A stretch of DNA of 23,463 nucleotides from an uncultured Methanobrevibacter sp. Its GTDB lineage: Archaea; Methanobacteriota; Methanobacteria; Methanobacteriales; Methanobacteriaceae. The stretch is taken from the NCBI GenBank assembly GCA_900319985.1, contig ONQL01000019.1, positions 1 through 23,463 on the forward strand, given 5' to 3'. Within the stretch, counting starts at the first letter, position 1. Each line of letters begins with the position of its first letter. The notes below the pieces were generated by a model that saw only the letters and a program-made list of their open reading frames with translations, was not told the origin of the DNA and made no database searches. Positions 7,060 to 15,096 of this stretch are shown here, one piece after another. Position numbers and translations under genes: made by a program.

Positions 7060-8159
7060 ACTTCAAATATGTATTCATTGTGATTTTAATAATCATATTT
7101 TCGCTTTCGGCTGTTGCTGCCAGTGAAAACGTGACTGATGAAAGCGTTTTGGTCAGTGGCGGTCAGATTTGCGTTAGTGAAAATCATAATGAAAAGCTTT
7201 GTGAAAATCAGGATTTAAACAGCAATCCCTCTTCAAGCGGCAACGATACGGATTTGGCAGTTTGGATTGATGTGGAAAATGTTCAGAAAGGTAAATTATA
7301 CAATCAACCGGGTTACGAGGTTCCTTGGAATGTATCCGTTTGGGTCAATAGTGGAATTGCACGCAATGTAACGGTTGATGTTACTTTGGGCAATACGTTG
7401 GAGTGTATTTCACATGATGTGGCAGTAGGAACATTCGATCCATCAACTGGTGTTTGGAATGTTGGTGACTTGACAGATTCCGATGGAAAAGTAACATTGT
7501 CAATACTGACAAAACTTAAGGACGGCAGCAAATTCAAACTCATTGCTGAGGCAACAACAGATTCTCCGGATATTGATATTACAAACAATTGGGATTCTCT
7601 TTTTATTAAAAGCGGAGTATCTAAATTTGATTCAAACATGTCTCAAACTTCATCTGATGTTGCACAGCCTAAACATGAATTTCACACTTCAGGCAACAAT
7701 GGCTGGGTTATAATTGATGAAGAAGAAGAGGAAAATCCGCCAAATCCAGATGAACCTTCACTATCTCCGGATGATCCTTCACAATCACCGGATGGTCCTT
7801 CAGACAATCCGAATGAAAACGGCAATGGCGCTTCGGGAGAAGATGATTCTAATCCAAATCAAAATCCGGATTTGGGAACGGGCGAGGGGTCAGGTTCCGC
7901 ATCAAAATCCCTAATCAAAAGCAAGGGTAGAATGCTGGCTAAATCAACTAAACCTATTTCAAATGCAATTTTAAATGCTTTAGGTGGTGTTTTCAACCCT
8001 GTGTCTTCCATTATAGGTTCTGATGTGAAAGGCAATCTGTCAGCTGAAACCATTAAGGCAATATCTGCTCAGGACTATACGAAAATTCCGATTATTATAT
8101 TTTTCGTCTTCTTGGTGCTTTTGGCAGTGATTGCTGCTTACGGCAAATTTAAACATTAA
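7056..8159 (+). CDS. Secreted DUF11/CARDB-like stalk protein with C-terminal membrane anchor, last gene of the TIR operon
   Basis: 367 residues. The signal peptide (MNFKYVFIVILIIIFSLSAVAA) is followed by SENVTDE, also seen after the signal of the 15097 protein. Residues 68-190 form a beta domain with the pattern of DUF11/CARDB surface repeats: VNSGIARNVTVDVTLGN, then TGVWNVGDL and LTKLKDGSKF. An acidic, Pro/Asn/Gly-rich linker (about 215-285) contains a 7-residue repeat PSLSPDD/PSQSPDG/PSDNPNE. A helical piece leads to a final membrane helix (about 343-362, IPIIIFFVFLVLLAVIAAYG) with a basic KFKH tail. ATG overlaps the previous stop (ATGA), with aaggagga about 12 bases upstream. A stalk-and-anchor build facing outward, coupled to two TIR proteins, suggests a ligand-binding or structural part of the same complex (inference). 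Confidence 0.8.
   Translation: MNFKYVFIVILIIIFSLSAVAASENVTDESVLVSGGQICVSENHNEKLCENQDLNSNPSSSGNDTDLAVWIDVENVQKGKLYNQPGYEVPWNVSVWVNSGIARNVTVDVTLGNTLECISHDVAVGTFDPSTGVWNVGDLTDSDGKVTLSILTKLKDGSKFKLIAEATTDSPDIDITNNWDSLFIKSGVSKFDSNMSQTSSDVAQPKHEFHTSGNNGWVIIDEEEEENPPNPDEPSLSPDDPSQSPDGPSDNPNENGNGASGEDDSNPNQNPDLGTGEGSGSASKSLIKSKGRMLAKSTKPISNAILNALGGVFNPVSSIIGSDVKGNLSAETIKAISAQDYTKIPIIIFFVFLVLLAVIAAYGKFKH
7755..7817 (+). repeat. 21-bp tandem repeat coding the Pro/Ser/Asp linker
   Basis: Three consecutive 21-base units (7755-7775, 7776-7796, 7797-7817) encode PSLSPDD, PSQSPDG and PSDNPNE. The first two are close; the third is diverged. The unit may change in copy number between strains. Confidence 0.6.
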
Positions 8160-8160
8160 C

Positions 8161-8177
8161 TTTTTAATTTTTTTTTA
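8161..8177 (+). terminator. T-rich terminator after the TIR operon
   Basis: TTTTTAA followed by a run of ten T begins one base after the stop codon of the last operon gene. There is no strong hairpin, so this looks like an ordinary archaeal oligo-T terminator. Confidence 0.5.
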
Positions 8178-8257
8178 TTAACTCTTATTTTGTATAATAT
8201 TCATTAAATTTCTTAATCGCTCAACATGTTTGACATTTTTGCATATGTATCCAATAG

Positions 8258-8268
8258 ATTTATAATAT
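8258..8268 (+). promoter_or_regulatory. TATA-like box close to the 8283 start codon
   Basis: atttataatat lies only about 20 bases before the ATG at 8283 and 26 before the ATG at 8289. With the usual TATA-to-start distance, transcription would begin at about the start codon. Together with the lack of a ribosome site this suggests a leaderless or nearly leaderless message. Confidence 0.35.
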
Positions 8269-8282
8269 CTAATTAATAGACT

Positions 8283-10841
8283 ATGTTTATGTATAATAAA
8301 AGGACTTTTTTGCTATTATTCTTATTGCTGATGGCTATTGTAACTGTATCATCGGTCTGCGCAAGTGACGTGTCTGATGTTGCGGGCAATGAATCAGGCA
8401 TCAATAAGATTGATGCAATAGAAAATACTGTAATTGGCGAATCGATGGGTGGAGATGATTTTAATGAGCTATCCATTGATTCAGTAGACGCAATATCAAA
8501 TGACGATAAATCAACTGACTCTCTAAAAGCTGACGGTCAGGGAAAACTATTAAGTGAACTTCAGGAAACTATCAACAAAGCTGCCAAAGGAAGCACAATC
8601 ACATTGACTTCAGATTATTACTCAGCAAGCGGCATGGAAAGCAGAGGTGTTCTCATTGACAAGGCCATAACAATCAACGGTAACGGCCATACAATAAGTG
8701 GTAGTGCTGCCAATGGTGGTAAATGGTCAAGAGCATTTTACATTACTGCAGACAATGTTGTATTGAATAATATTGTCTTTGCAAACGGATATAATAGTTA
8801 TGGTGGTGCTATAGACATTGAGGATTGTCTGACTGTCATAAACAACTGTGACTTTATCAACAACACCGGACCTTATGGTGGTGGAGCTATTAGGACTGCA
8901 GGAGAGCTTAGAATCAACAACTGCAGATTCATAAACAACGTGGCTCAGGGATATCAATATAACCCTTCAACATCAAATAGTGATCCTGCGGGATTTGGAG
9001 GAGCTATTTTTGCATTTTATCCATCTGAAGGAAACAGGTCTTTAATCATATCAAATTCATACTTTGAATACAATCGTGCAAGCGTTTCAGGAGGTGCATT
9101 GTATCTTGGAACTACAACTAAGGATTACGAAATAAGGCCGCTTGATGCCGAAACACACATTTTCAATTCAACATTCTACAATAATGTTGCAATATATGGT
9201 GGTGCAGTAGCTAATTTCCAATGTTGCAATGTCTGGGATAGTCGATTTTTGGAAAATAGAGCAATGGGCAGTGGTGGTGCAATACATATGACAAACGGTA
9301 TATATTCAAATGATGATGATGTTTTCCAGATATATGCCCTTTTTGTTCATGGAAATTCCTTGTTTGAAAAGAATACTGCTTCTTCAGGTGGTGCTATAAG
9401 GTATAATCCTGATCCTGAATTGCTTAAGATGGGACTCCAAGGAGTTGTGAGAATCTTTGACGATGTTGTTTTCAAATCAAATTCAGCAGAAACCGGTGCT
9501 GCATTGCACATTGCAAACAGCTTCTCAAAAGTGGAAAATGCAAAATTCATATCCAACACTGCAAATGACGGAAGCGTAATTTATGGAGGAAACATAATTG
9601 ACTCCACATATTCCGGAAATTCCGGAAAATTGATTGATGAAGGAAATCTGATAGATTCAGGATATACTAAATTCACCTTTGTCCAATCAGGCCAATATTA
9701 CAATGATAAGTTTGTAACTGTAACACTGACCAATACTAAATACAACACTCCTTTAATTTATGTTCCTGTTAATGTCAGATTTTCCAATGGAAAATCAGTT
9801 ACATTAAAAACAGACTCCGATGGTAAAGCCACTTATAAGATTCCATTTGGTGCAGGTACTTACAGTGCAACTGCAACTGTGGATGATGACAATATTGAGG
9901 TAAGTCCTATACAGCTAAACAGCATTAAGCTGGCCAAGGCTCCATTAACAATAACTCCTTCAAAACTGTCCACAACATATGACTCCGGTAAATATTTCCA
10001 GATTAAGGTTGTCAATACCCAAACAAAAAAACCTGTAAATGGAATTAAACTTAAATTGATGGTATATACCGGTAAACAATATAAGACAGTTAGTCTGACT
10101 ACTGATTCCAAGGGAATTGCAAAATACAGTGCTTCAAAGCTTTCAATTGGTACTCATAAGGCTGTTGTGTCCAATGCACAAACTGCTGACTGTACAGGGT
10201 CTCAAAAGACTACTTCCATTGTCATTTCAAAAGCTAACTACAATATAATTGCTCCGAAAGTGACAAATCCGTATAAGGTAGGCAAATTCAAAATCACTGT
10301 AAAAAATAAGGCTTCCGGAAAAGTAGTCGGTGGAGTAAAACTCACAGTTAAACTTTACACAGGCAAAAATGCCAAGACTGTCACAGTAAAGACAAACAAA
10401 AAAGGAGAAGCCAGTGTAAGTACTGCTGGACTTAGCAAAGGAACCCATAAGATAGTGGTAAGCACTAAAGCAACCAAGTTCTATAAGGCTTCCAGCAAAA
10501 CCAGTTCTGCAAATATTGTAGCCAAGGCATCTACCAAGATAAGCTATTCAGATTTGGTTTACTACTGCAGACAAGATTGGATTAACTCAAATACTTTCCG
10601 TACATTCACCTATGGTGTCAGTGCAAAGGTCTTCTTGAAGGATCCTAACGGAAATGCATTAACTAAAACCGTGATTTTGTCTCATACATGCGGAAACTAT
10701 ACTACTGGTACTTCAGGTAAGGAAATTGGGCTTTATTGCGGAAGACCTGGAACATTGACCATTAGGTTTGCAGGAGACAGCAATTATAAGGCAAGTTCTG
10801 TAAGTATTAAATTGGGAGATGAAGAAATTCATCATGTTTAA
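8283..10841 (+). CDS. Large secreted adhesin-like protein: beta-helix plus Ig-like repeats
   Basis: 852 residues (850 if the second Met at 8289 is used). The signal peptide (TFLLLFLLLMAIVTVSSVCA) is followed by an acidic spacer. An N-cap module (about 115-170) with ITINGNGHTISG and AFYITADNVVLNNIVFANG opens a right-handed beta-helix to about 460, with turns YGGAIDIED, GGGAIRTAG, FGGAIFAFY, SGGALYLGT, YGGAVANFQ, SGGAIHMTN and SGGAIRYNP. Three Ig-like domains follow (about 460-755); two carry LMVYTGKQYKTVSLTTDSKG and LYTGKNAKTVTVKTNKKG, close to repeats in the 2550-4439 protein. A last domain with two CG-containing segments (SHTCGNY, GLYCGRP) ends the protein. No membrane anchor or catalytic motif is seen. 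The next gene starts about 50 bases later with no clear terminator between, so the two may be co-transcribed. Confidence 0.85.
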   Translation: MFMYNKRTFLLLFLLLMAIVTVSSVCASDVSDVAGNESGINKIDAIENTVIGESMGGDDFNELSIDSVDAISNDDKSTDSLKADGQGKLLSELQETINKAAKGSTITLTSDYYSASGMESRGVLIDKAITINGNGHTISGSAANGGKWSRAFYITADNVVLNNIVFANGYNSYGGAIDIEDCLTVINNCDFINNTGPYGGGAIRTAGELRINNCRFINNVAQGYQYNPSTSNSDPAGFGGAIFAFYPSEGNRSLIISNSYFEYNRASVSGGALYLGTTTKDYEIRPLDAETHIFNSTFYNNVAIYGGAVANFQCCNVWDSRFLENRAMGSGGAIHMTNGIYSNDDDVFQIYALFVHGNSLFEKNTASSGGAIRYNPDPELLKMGLQGVVRIFDDVVFKSNSAETGAALHIANSFSKVENAKFISNTANDGSVIYGGNIIDSTYSGNSGKLIDEGNLIDSGYTKFTFVQSGQYYNDKFVTVTLTNTKYNTPLIYVPVNVRFSNGKSVTLKTDSDGKATYKIPFGAGTYSATATVDDDNIEVSPIQLNSIKLAKAPLTITPSKLSTTYDSGKYFQIKVVNTQTKKPVNGIKLKLMVYTGKQYKTVSLTTDSKGIAKYSASKLSIGTHKAVVSNAQTADCTGSQKTTSIVISKANYNIIAPKVTNPYKVGKFKITVKNKASGKVVGGVKLTVKLYTGKNAKTVTVKTNKKGEASVSTAGLSKGTHKIVVSTKATKFYKASSKTSSANIVAKASTKISYSDLVYYCRQDWINSNTFRTFTYGVSAKVFLKDPNGNALTKTVILSHTCGNYTTGTSGKEIGLYCGRPGTLTIRFAGDSNYKASSVSIKLGDEEIHHV

Positions 10842-10893
10842 TTGAATGAATCTTCTATAATCCTGTTTTATCATATAAAAATAGGTAATGATT

Positions 10894-13800
10894 ATGTCAA
10901 ACAAAAGAATATTTTTTGTTCTTTGCTTGCTGGCTTTGTCGGTTGCTGCAATATCTTCAGTCAGTGCAAATGACCTGACTGGGGATATTCTCAACGATAC
11001 AGATGCGGATGAGATAGCTGAAACAAATCCTGAATCTGTGAATTTGAAATCCGATGATAGCGACGTTTTGGAAAAGTCTTATGACGGAACATTCACTCAG
11101 CTTCAAAACAAGATATCATTCTCATCAGCAGGATCCACATTATATCTTGATGAGGATTATTCATACAATGACGGTTTCGGAGGGTCCTGGGGAATATCCA
11201 TAACAAAGCCGATAACAATAGAAGGAAATGGCCACATAATTGACGGGATGTCAAAATCAAGGATATTTTACATCACTGCCAAAGAGGTTGTATTGAGAAA
11301 CATCACCTTCGCAAATGGATTTACAACAGGTAATGGTGGAGCTGTCTACATGTATGGGGTGGAAAATGCATCATTTGAAAATTGCAATTTTTTAGCCAAT
11401 TCCGTTAATGGATATGGAGGTGCCGTATTTGCAGATGGTGTTGCTTCATTTTCAATGACTGACTGTGTTTTCATAAGAAACTATGGAAGTGCTAACGACG
11501 AGTTGACCCTGTGGATATTGGGAGATATTGGCGGGACCGGTGTCACAATAGGTGATGACAATTATGTTCATAACGAAGCCAGCAATGGTGGTGCTATTAG
11601 TTTGAGCAATGTCGACCATTCATTGATTGAGCATTGCACCTTCAATAGTAATTTTGCCGTTGGTGCCGGAGGAAACATCCACCTTTTCAATGTCGATGAT
11701 TTTATGGTTAGGCATTCCACATTTATAAATTCCTTTGCTGGATATGGTGGAAGCATTCATGCTGAAGGCAGCAATCTTTCATTAGATCATGTGAACATAT
11801 CCAATTCAGCCACTTTCCAATTTGGAGGTTCAATAGCTACCCGCTGGTCAAACCTCAAGATAAGCAACAGTAATTTTAATACTTATGTCTCTAAACACAG
11901 TGCAGGTGGGGCAATATATAACTTTCTTGGAAGTGCAATGGTTGAAAATTCATCATTTTATAATGGATTTGCTTATTATGGTGGTGCAATCGCCAACTCA
12001 CAGGCTAATCTGACTGTAATGTCCTCAAAATTCATCAATAATTCCGGAGGCTATGGGGGAGCAATATACAACAATCATGGAAATCTTTATGTGGACGGTT
12101 CATTTTTCAACAATTCAGAGGCAAAACAGGGAAGTGCAATATTTTGCATGCTTTCAAACGATTTGTCATTCACAAACAACATTTTCATAAACTCTTCCGG
12201 AGGCCAATTTATCATTTACTCCATGCATTCCAACAACGACATCATTGAAGCCAACAATCATTTTGAAAACATATATTATCTCAGAGCAGAATACACAGGC
12301 TTTTATGATGATGATGCGTTTAGGGAATACAGTCGGACTTTAACCTATATAGTATCCAACGATGGAACATACTTGAATAAATATAAGAATACAAAGGAAA
12401 TACAACTTTCTGGGGATTTTGTTGAATTTGACGTGTTTGATACAAGTTGTCCTGAAAATACCACAATATATGCTGATTTCAACACTGTTATCAAGCCGAA
12501 AATCAATATGGAAAAATATTATGACATTGATGAGGAGTATAAAATATATGAATGCATTTACATCAGGCTTTTCAGCGGTTCTAATCTTGATAATCAATTA
12601 GAAAAAATTGACGATGTTCATGATTACAACACAATTTCAATGAATATCAGTTGGGCAAATAGAACATGCGCTGAATTCAAGGATCTTATAGGTTATGATG
12701 ACCTGCACAAGCCTTATTCAATAATAAACAGTTCTTTAAGTGACATAAAAGCAATACCTTCAGCATATGATTCCCGTGATTATGGGTATGTCACTCCAGT
12801 AAAGAGTCAGGATTCAGCTAGTAACTGTTGGGCATTCGCAGGAATTGCAACCCTTGAAACATGCATTAAAAAGGCAACCGGCATAACCTATGATTTTTCA
12901 GAAAACAATCCTAAAAACCTGATGGCTATGGATTCCATCACTGGTCTCAATAAAGTGGCTGACGCAGGTGGTATCGATTCCATGATAATGGGTTATTTCA
13001 GCAGTTGGCTAGGGCCAATAAATGAGAAAACTGAGACTTATGATATATATTCATCAATTTCAGCAGTTTATGGGTCTGTTTTCCATGTGCAAAACATCAA
13101 ATTCATACCTACCCGTAAAAACAATCTGGACAATTCTCTGTTTAAAAGGGCGATAATGGATTATGGTGCAGTATGTGTTTCCATTGATTTGGATGATGGA
13201 GAGTATCATGCAGTTTCCATTGTCGGATGGAATGACAATTACAATGCTAAGGATTCCTTGGGAAGGTATACAAAGGGTGCATGGATATTCAAAAACAGCT
13301 GGGGAAGTGACTGGGGTGATGGAGGTTACGGATACCTTTCATACAACACTGCATTCCTAAGTGATCTCTATAATTTTTATCATGCATTCACATTTGTATT
13401 CAATAAGTATGATGAAATTCTGCTTGACGGGCTTTTAAAAAATTACCAATATGACTATTCCGGTGTGACAGATTACATCTGCAGCGACGGATACATTTAC
13501 TATTCAAACAAGTTCTACTGCAACCAAAGCGATGATTTTGATGAGGTGCTTGTCGGATTTTCCACTTACTTCAAATATCCTACAAACTACACTGTTTCAC
13601 TTTATATTAACGGCAATCTGAAGCTTTCACAGTGCGGATTTAGTGATGCAGGATACTATACAATTCCATTCGATAAGTTGTATGACATTGAAAGGGGGGA
13701 TGAGTTTGTCATCGAAATCATTAATCACAATGATGGTGAAAACTATGCTCCTGTCTGTCAGGTTGATGAAACAACCATAGCGAATGTTTTGCCAAACACT

Positions 13801-14805
13801 TCATTTGTAAGCTTTGACGGAGAGAAATGGCTTGACCTGTATGACTTGAAAAGATTCAATGACTTCTTGTACAACTCCACAAAATTATACACCAGCCAGG
13901 TTGCATGCATAAAGGCATTCACATGCTGGATTGAAAGAATTGCTCAGGATATTTATGTGAAAGAATTCAGCAGTGTCGATGCAGGAGAAAAGGTCAGAAT
14001 AGACATATCCCTTGAGCATTCAATCTATAATGCCGGCCACTACACTATTGATTCTCTTCAAGCAACCAACGGAACTTTAGTGACCATAAAAATCAACGGC
14101 AAGGAGTATTATGCAAAGATTAATAATGGAAAGGCTTCACTTGAGATAATATTTGATAAGCCGGGTCCATACACTGCTGTTGTTCAATATGCAAACGACA
14201 GATTCATGTCCAATGAAGTCAAATTCAATTTCAAAGTCAACAAGCATGATGCGGTAATATCTGCTAAAGATCTTTCCATGGTTTATGGTGGAAGCGGAAA
14301 ATCCGTTGTTACATTGAAGGACGATAATGGAAATCTCATCAAGGATGAGATAATTTATTTCAATATCAACGGAAAATCAACTCCTATCAAAACAAATTCC
14401 CTAGGGCAGGCCAGTATGCCAATCAACTTGGCTCCAAACAAGTATGTTGCAACAATTACTTACAAGGGTAATGATATCTATTCAAATGCCAAAAAGACAG
14501 TCAATGTCGTTGTCAAGAAATCAACTCCAAAATTGACTGCAAAGGCCAAAACATTCAAAAAATCTGTTAAAATCAAGAATTATGCAGTTACTCTGAAAAC
14601 TAACTTGGGCAAAGCAATAAAAAGTGCTAAAGTAACATTGAATGTTAAAGGCAAGTCTTATTCAGCAAAAACCAATGCAAAAGGTCAGGCTACATTCAAG
14701 ATTACCAAACTGACTAAAAAAGGCAAGTTCACTGCAACAGTCAAGTTTGCCGGAAGCAAGTACTACAATGCAAAGACTGTGAATGCTAAAATTACTATCA
14801 AGTAG
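10894..14805 (+). CDS. Giant adhesin-like protein with embedded papain-like (C1) cysteine peptidase
   Basis: 1,303 residues from the ATG at 10894. The ATG at 10888 is also in frame, but AGGT at 10883-10886 is only one base from it and seven from 10894. After the signal peptide (FFVLCLLALSVAAISSVSA) an N-cap (ITIEGNGHIIDG, RIFYITAKEVVLRNITFANG) opens a beta-helix (to about 480) with turns such as NGGAVYMYG, YGGAVFADG, AGGAIYNFL and YGGAIYNNH. Residues about 625-840 are a C1-family peptidase: VKSQDSASNCWAFAG with Gln639 and Cys645, YHAVSIVGW with His772, and FKNSWGSDWGDGGYGY with Asn801, a complete catalytic set. The following about 150 residues resemble the lectin-like domain after the C1 peptidase of clostridial Cwp84-type surface proteases. 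Ig-like repeats (about 1025-1303) end the protein. A surface protease processing adhesins or cell-wall proteins fits (inference). Confidence 0.87.
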   Translation: MSNKRIFFVLCLLALSVAAISSVSANDLTGDILNDTDADEIAETNPESVNLKSDDSDVLEKSYDGTFTQLQNKISFSSAGSTLYLDEDYSYNDGFGGSWGISITKPITIEGNGHIIDGMSKSRIFYITAKEVVLRNITFANGFTTGNGGAVYMYGVENASFENCNFLANSVNGYGGAVFADGVASFSMTDCVFIRNYGSANDELTLWILGDIGGTGVTIGDDNYVHNEASNGGAISLSNVDHSLIEHCTFNSNFAVGAGGNIHLFNVDDFMVRHSTFINSFAGYGGSIHAEGSNLSLDHVNISNSATFQFGGSIATRWSNLKISNSNFNTYVSKHSAGGAIYNFLGSAMVENSSFYNGFAYYGGAIANSQANLTVMSSKFINNSGGYGGAIYNNHGNLYVDGSFFNNSEAKQGSAIFCMLSNDLSFTNNIFINSSGGQFIIYSMHSNNDIIEANNHFENIYYLRAEYTGFYDDDAFREYSRTLTYIVSNDGTYLNKYKNTKEIQLSGDFVEFDVFDTSCPENTTIYADFNTVIKPKINMEKYYDIDEEYKIYECIYIRLFSGSNLDNQLEKIDDVHDYNTISMNISWANRTCAEFKDLIGYDDLHKPYSIINSSLSDIKAIPSAYDSRDYGYVTPVKSQDSASNCWAFAGIATLETCIKKATGITYDFSENNPKNLMAMDSITGLNKVADAGGIDSMIMGYFSSWLGPINEKTETYDIYSSISAVYGSVFHVQNIKFIPTRKNNLDNSLFKRAIMDYGAVCVSIDLDDGEYHAVSIVGWNDNYNAKDSLGRYTKGAWIFKNSWGSDWGDGGYGYLSYNTAFLSDLYNFYHAFTFVFNKYDEILLDGLLKNYQYDYSGVTDYICSDGYIYYSNKFYCNQSDDFDEVLVGFSTYFKYPTNYTVSLYINGNLKLSQCGFSDAGYYTIPFDKLYDIERGDEFVIEIINHNDGENYAPVCQVDETTIANVLPNTSFVSFDGEKWLDLYDLKRFNDFLYNSTKLYTSQVACIKAFTCWIERIAQDIYVKEFSSVDAGEKVRIDISLEHSIYNAGHYTIDSLQATNGTLVTIKINGKEYYAKINNGKASLEIIFDKPGPYTAVVQYANDRFMSNEVKFNFKVNKHDAVISAKDLSMVYGGSGKSVVTLKDDNGNLIKDEIIYFNINGKSTPIKTNSLGQASMPINLAPNKYVATITYKGNDIYSNAKKTVNVVVKKSTPKLTAKAKTFKKSVKIKNYAVTLKTNLGKAIKSAKVTLNVKGKSYSAKTNAKGQATFKITKLTKKGKFTATVKFAGSKYYNAKTVNAKITIK

Positions 14806-14834
14806 ATGATTTTTTCATCTACACTTTTTTTTTT
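14802..14834 (+). terminator. Hairpin terminator overlapping the stop codon of the C1-peptidase adhesin
   Basis: GTAGATGA (14802-14809) and TCATCTAC (14815-14822) form a perfect 8-bp stem with a TTTTT loop, followed by AC and a run of ten T (14825-14834). The left arm contains the TAG stop codon. Confidence 0.8.
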
Positions 14835-14875
14835 AAACAATAGATTAACCAAAGCTTATTTTGAATCTTAAGCAT

Positions 14876-15066
14876 CAATATAATTGATGTAATCTCAATA
14901 CTTTATTTTTAATTGTGTCTTCCTCTGTATTGGTGGCATCAGTCGTATTTTAGCTTTCTTGTTAAATTGAGGATATACCAAAAGTTAAAGATTGGCTGTT
15001 TTTCAGAAAGTCCGCCGTTAATGTATGGTTATTTGACAACAAATAAATAATATCTTTGACACATTA
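14876..15066 (+). repeat. Intergenic repeat copy B (about 190 bp; partner at 4462-4632)
   Basis: This is the partner of 4462-4632, with the same order of conserved blocks and small indels. It carries CGTTAATGTA (15016-15025) and the block gacaacaaataaataatatctttgacacatta in two parts. Here the segment is the promoter region of the gene at 15097: an AT-rich TATA-like block near 15040-15050 is about 50 bases before the ATG, leaving room for a leader of about 25 bases with a strong ribosome site. Confidence 0.65.
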
Positions 15067-15084
15067 TATATTATATGATTGAAT

Positions 15085-15092
15085 GGGGAGGT
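15085..15092 (+). promoter_or_regulatory. Strong Shine-Dalgarno site for the 15097 gene
   Basis: GGGGAGGT lies four bases before the ATG at 15097. It is the best ribosome site in the window and fixes the start. Confidence 0.75.
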
Positions 15093-15096
15093 TTAA

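Noticed and set aside
4869..8159. TIR operon as a Thoeris system
   Set aside because: Thoeris needs a ThsA-type NAD-binding effector (or an equivalent), and none of the four genes resembles one.
7056..8159. C-terminal anchor as an LPXTG/sortase signal
   Set aside because: There is no LPxTG-like motif before the last hydrophobic helix; a plain membrane anchor explains it.
9768..9777. Additional GTTAATGTCA copy
   Set aside because: It lies inside the coding part of the 8283 adhesin (codons for V-N-V-R) and is best explained by chance.
8700..12150. Repeated ggtggtgc-type DNA as a possible CRISPR or satellite array
   Set aside because: The repeats are the codons of GGAI turns in beta-helix proteins, with irregular spacing and no constant spacer length.
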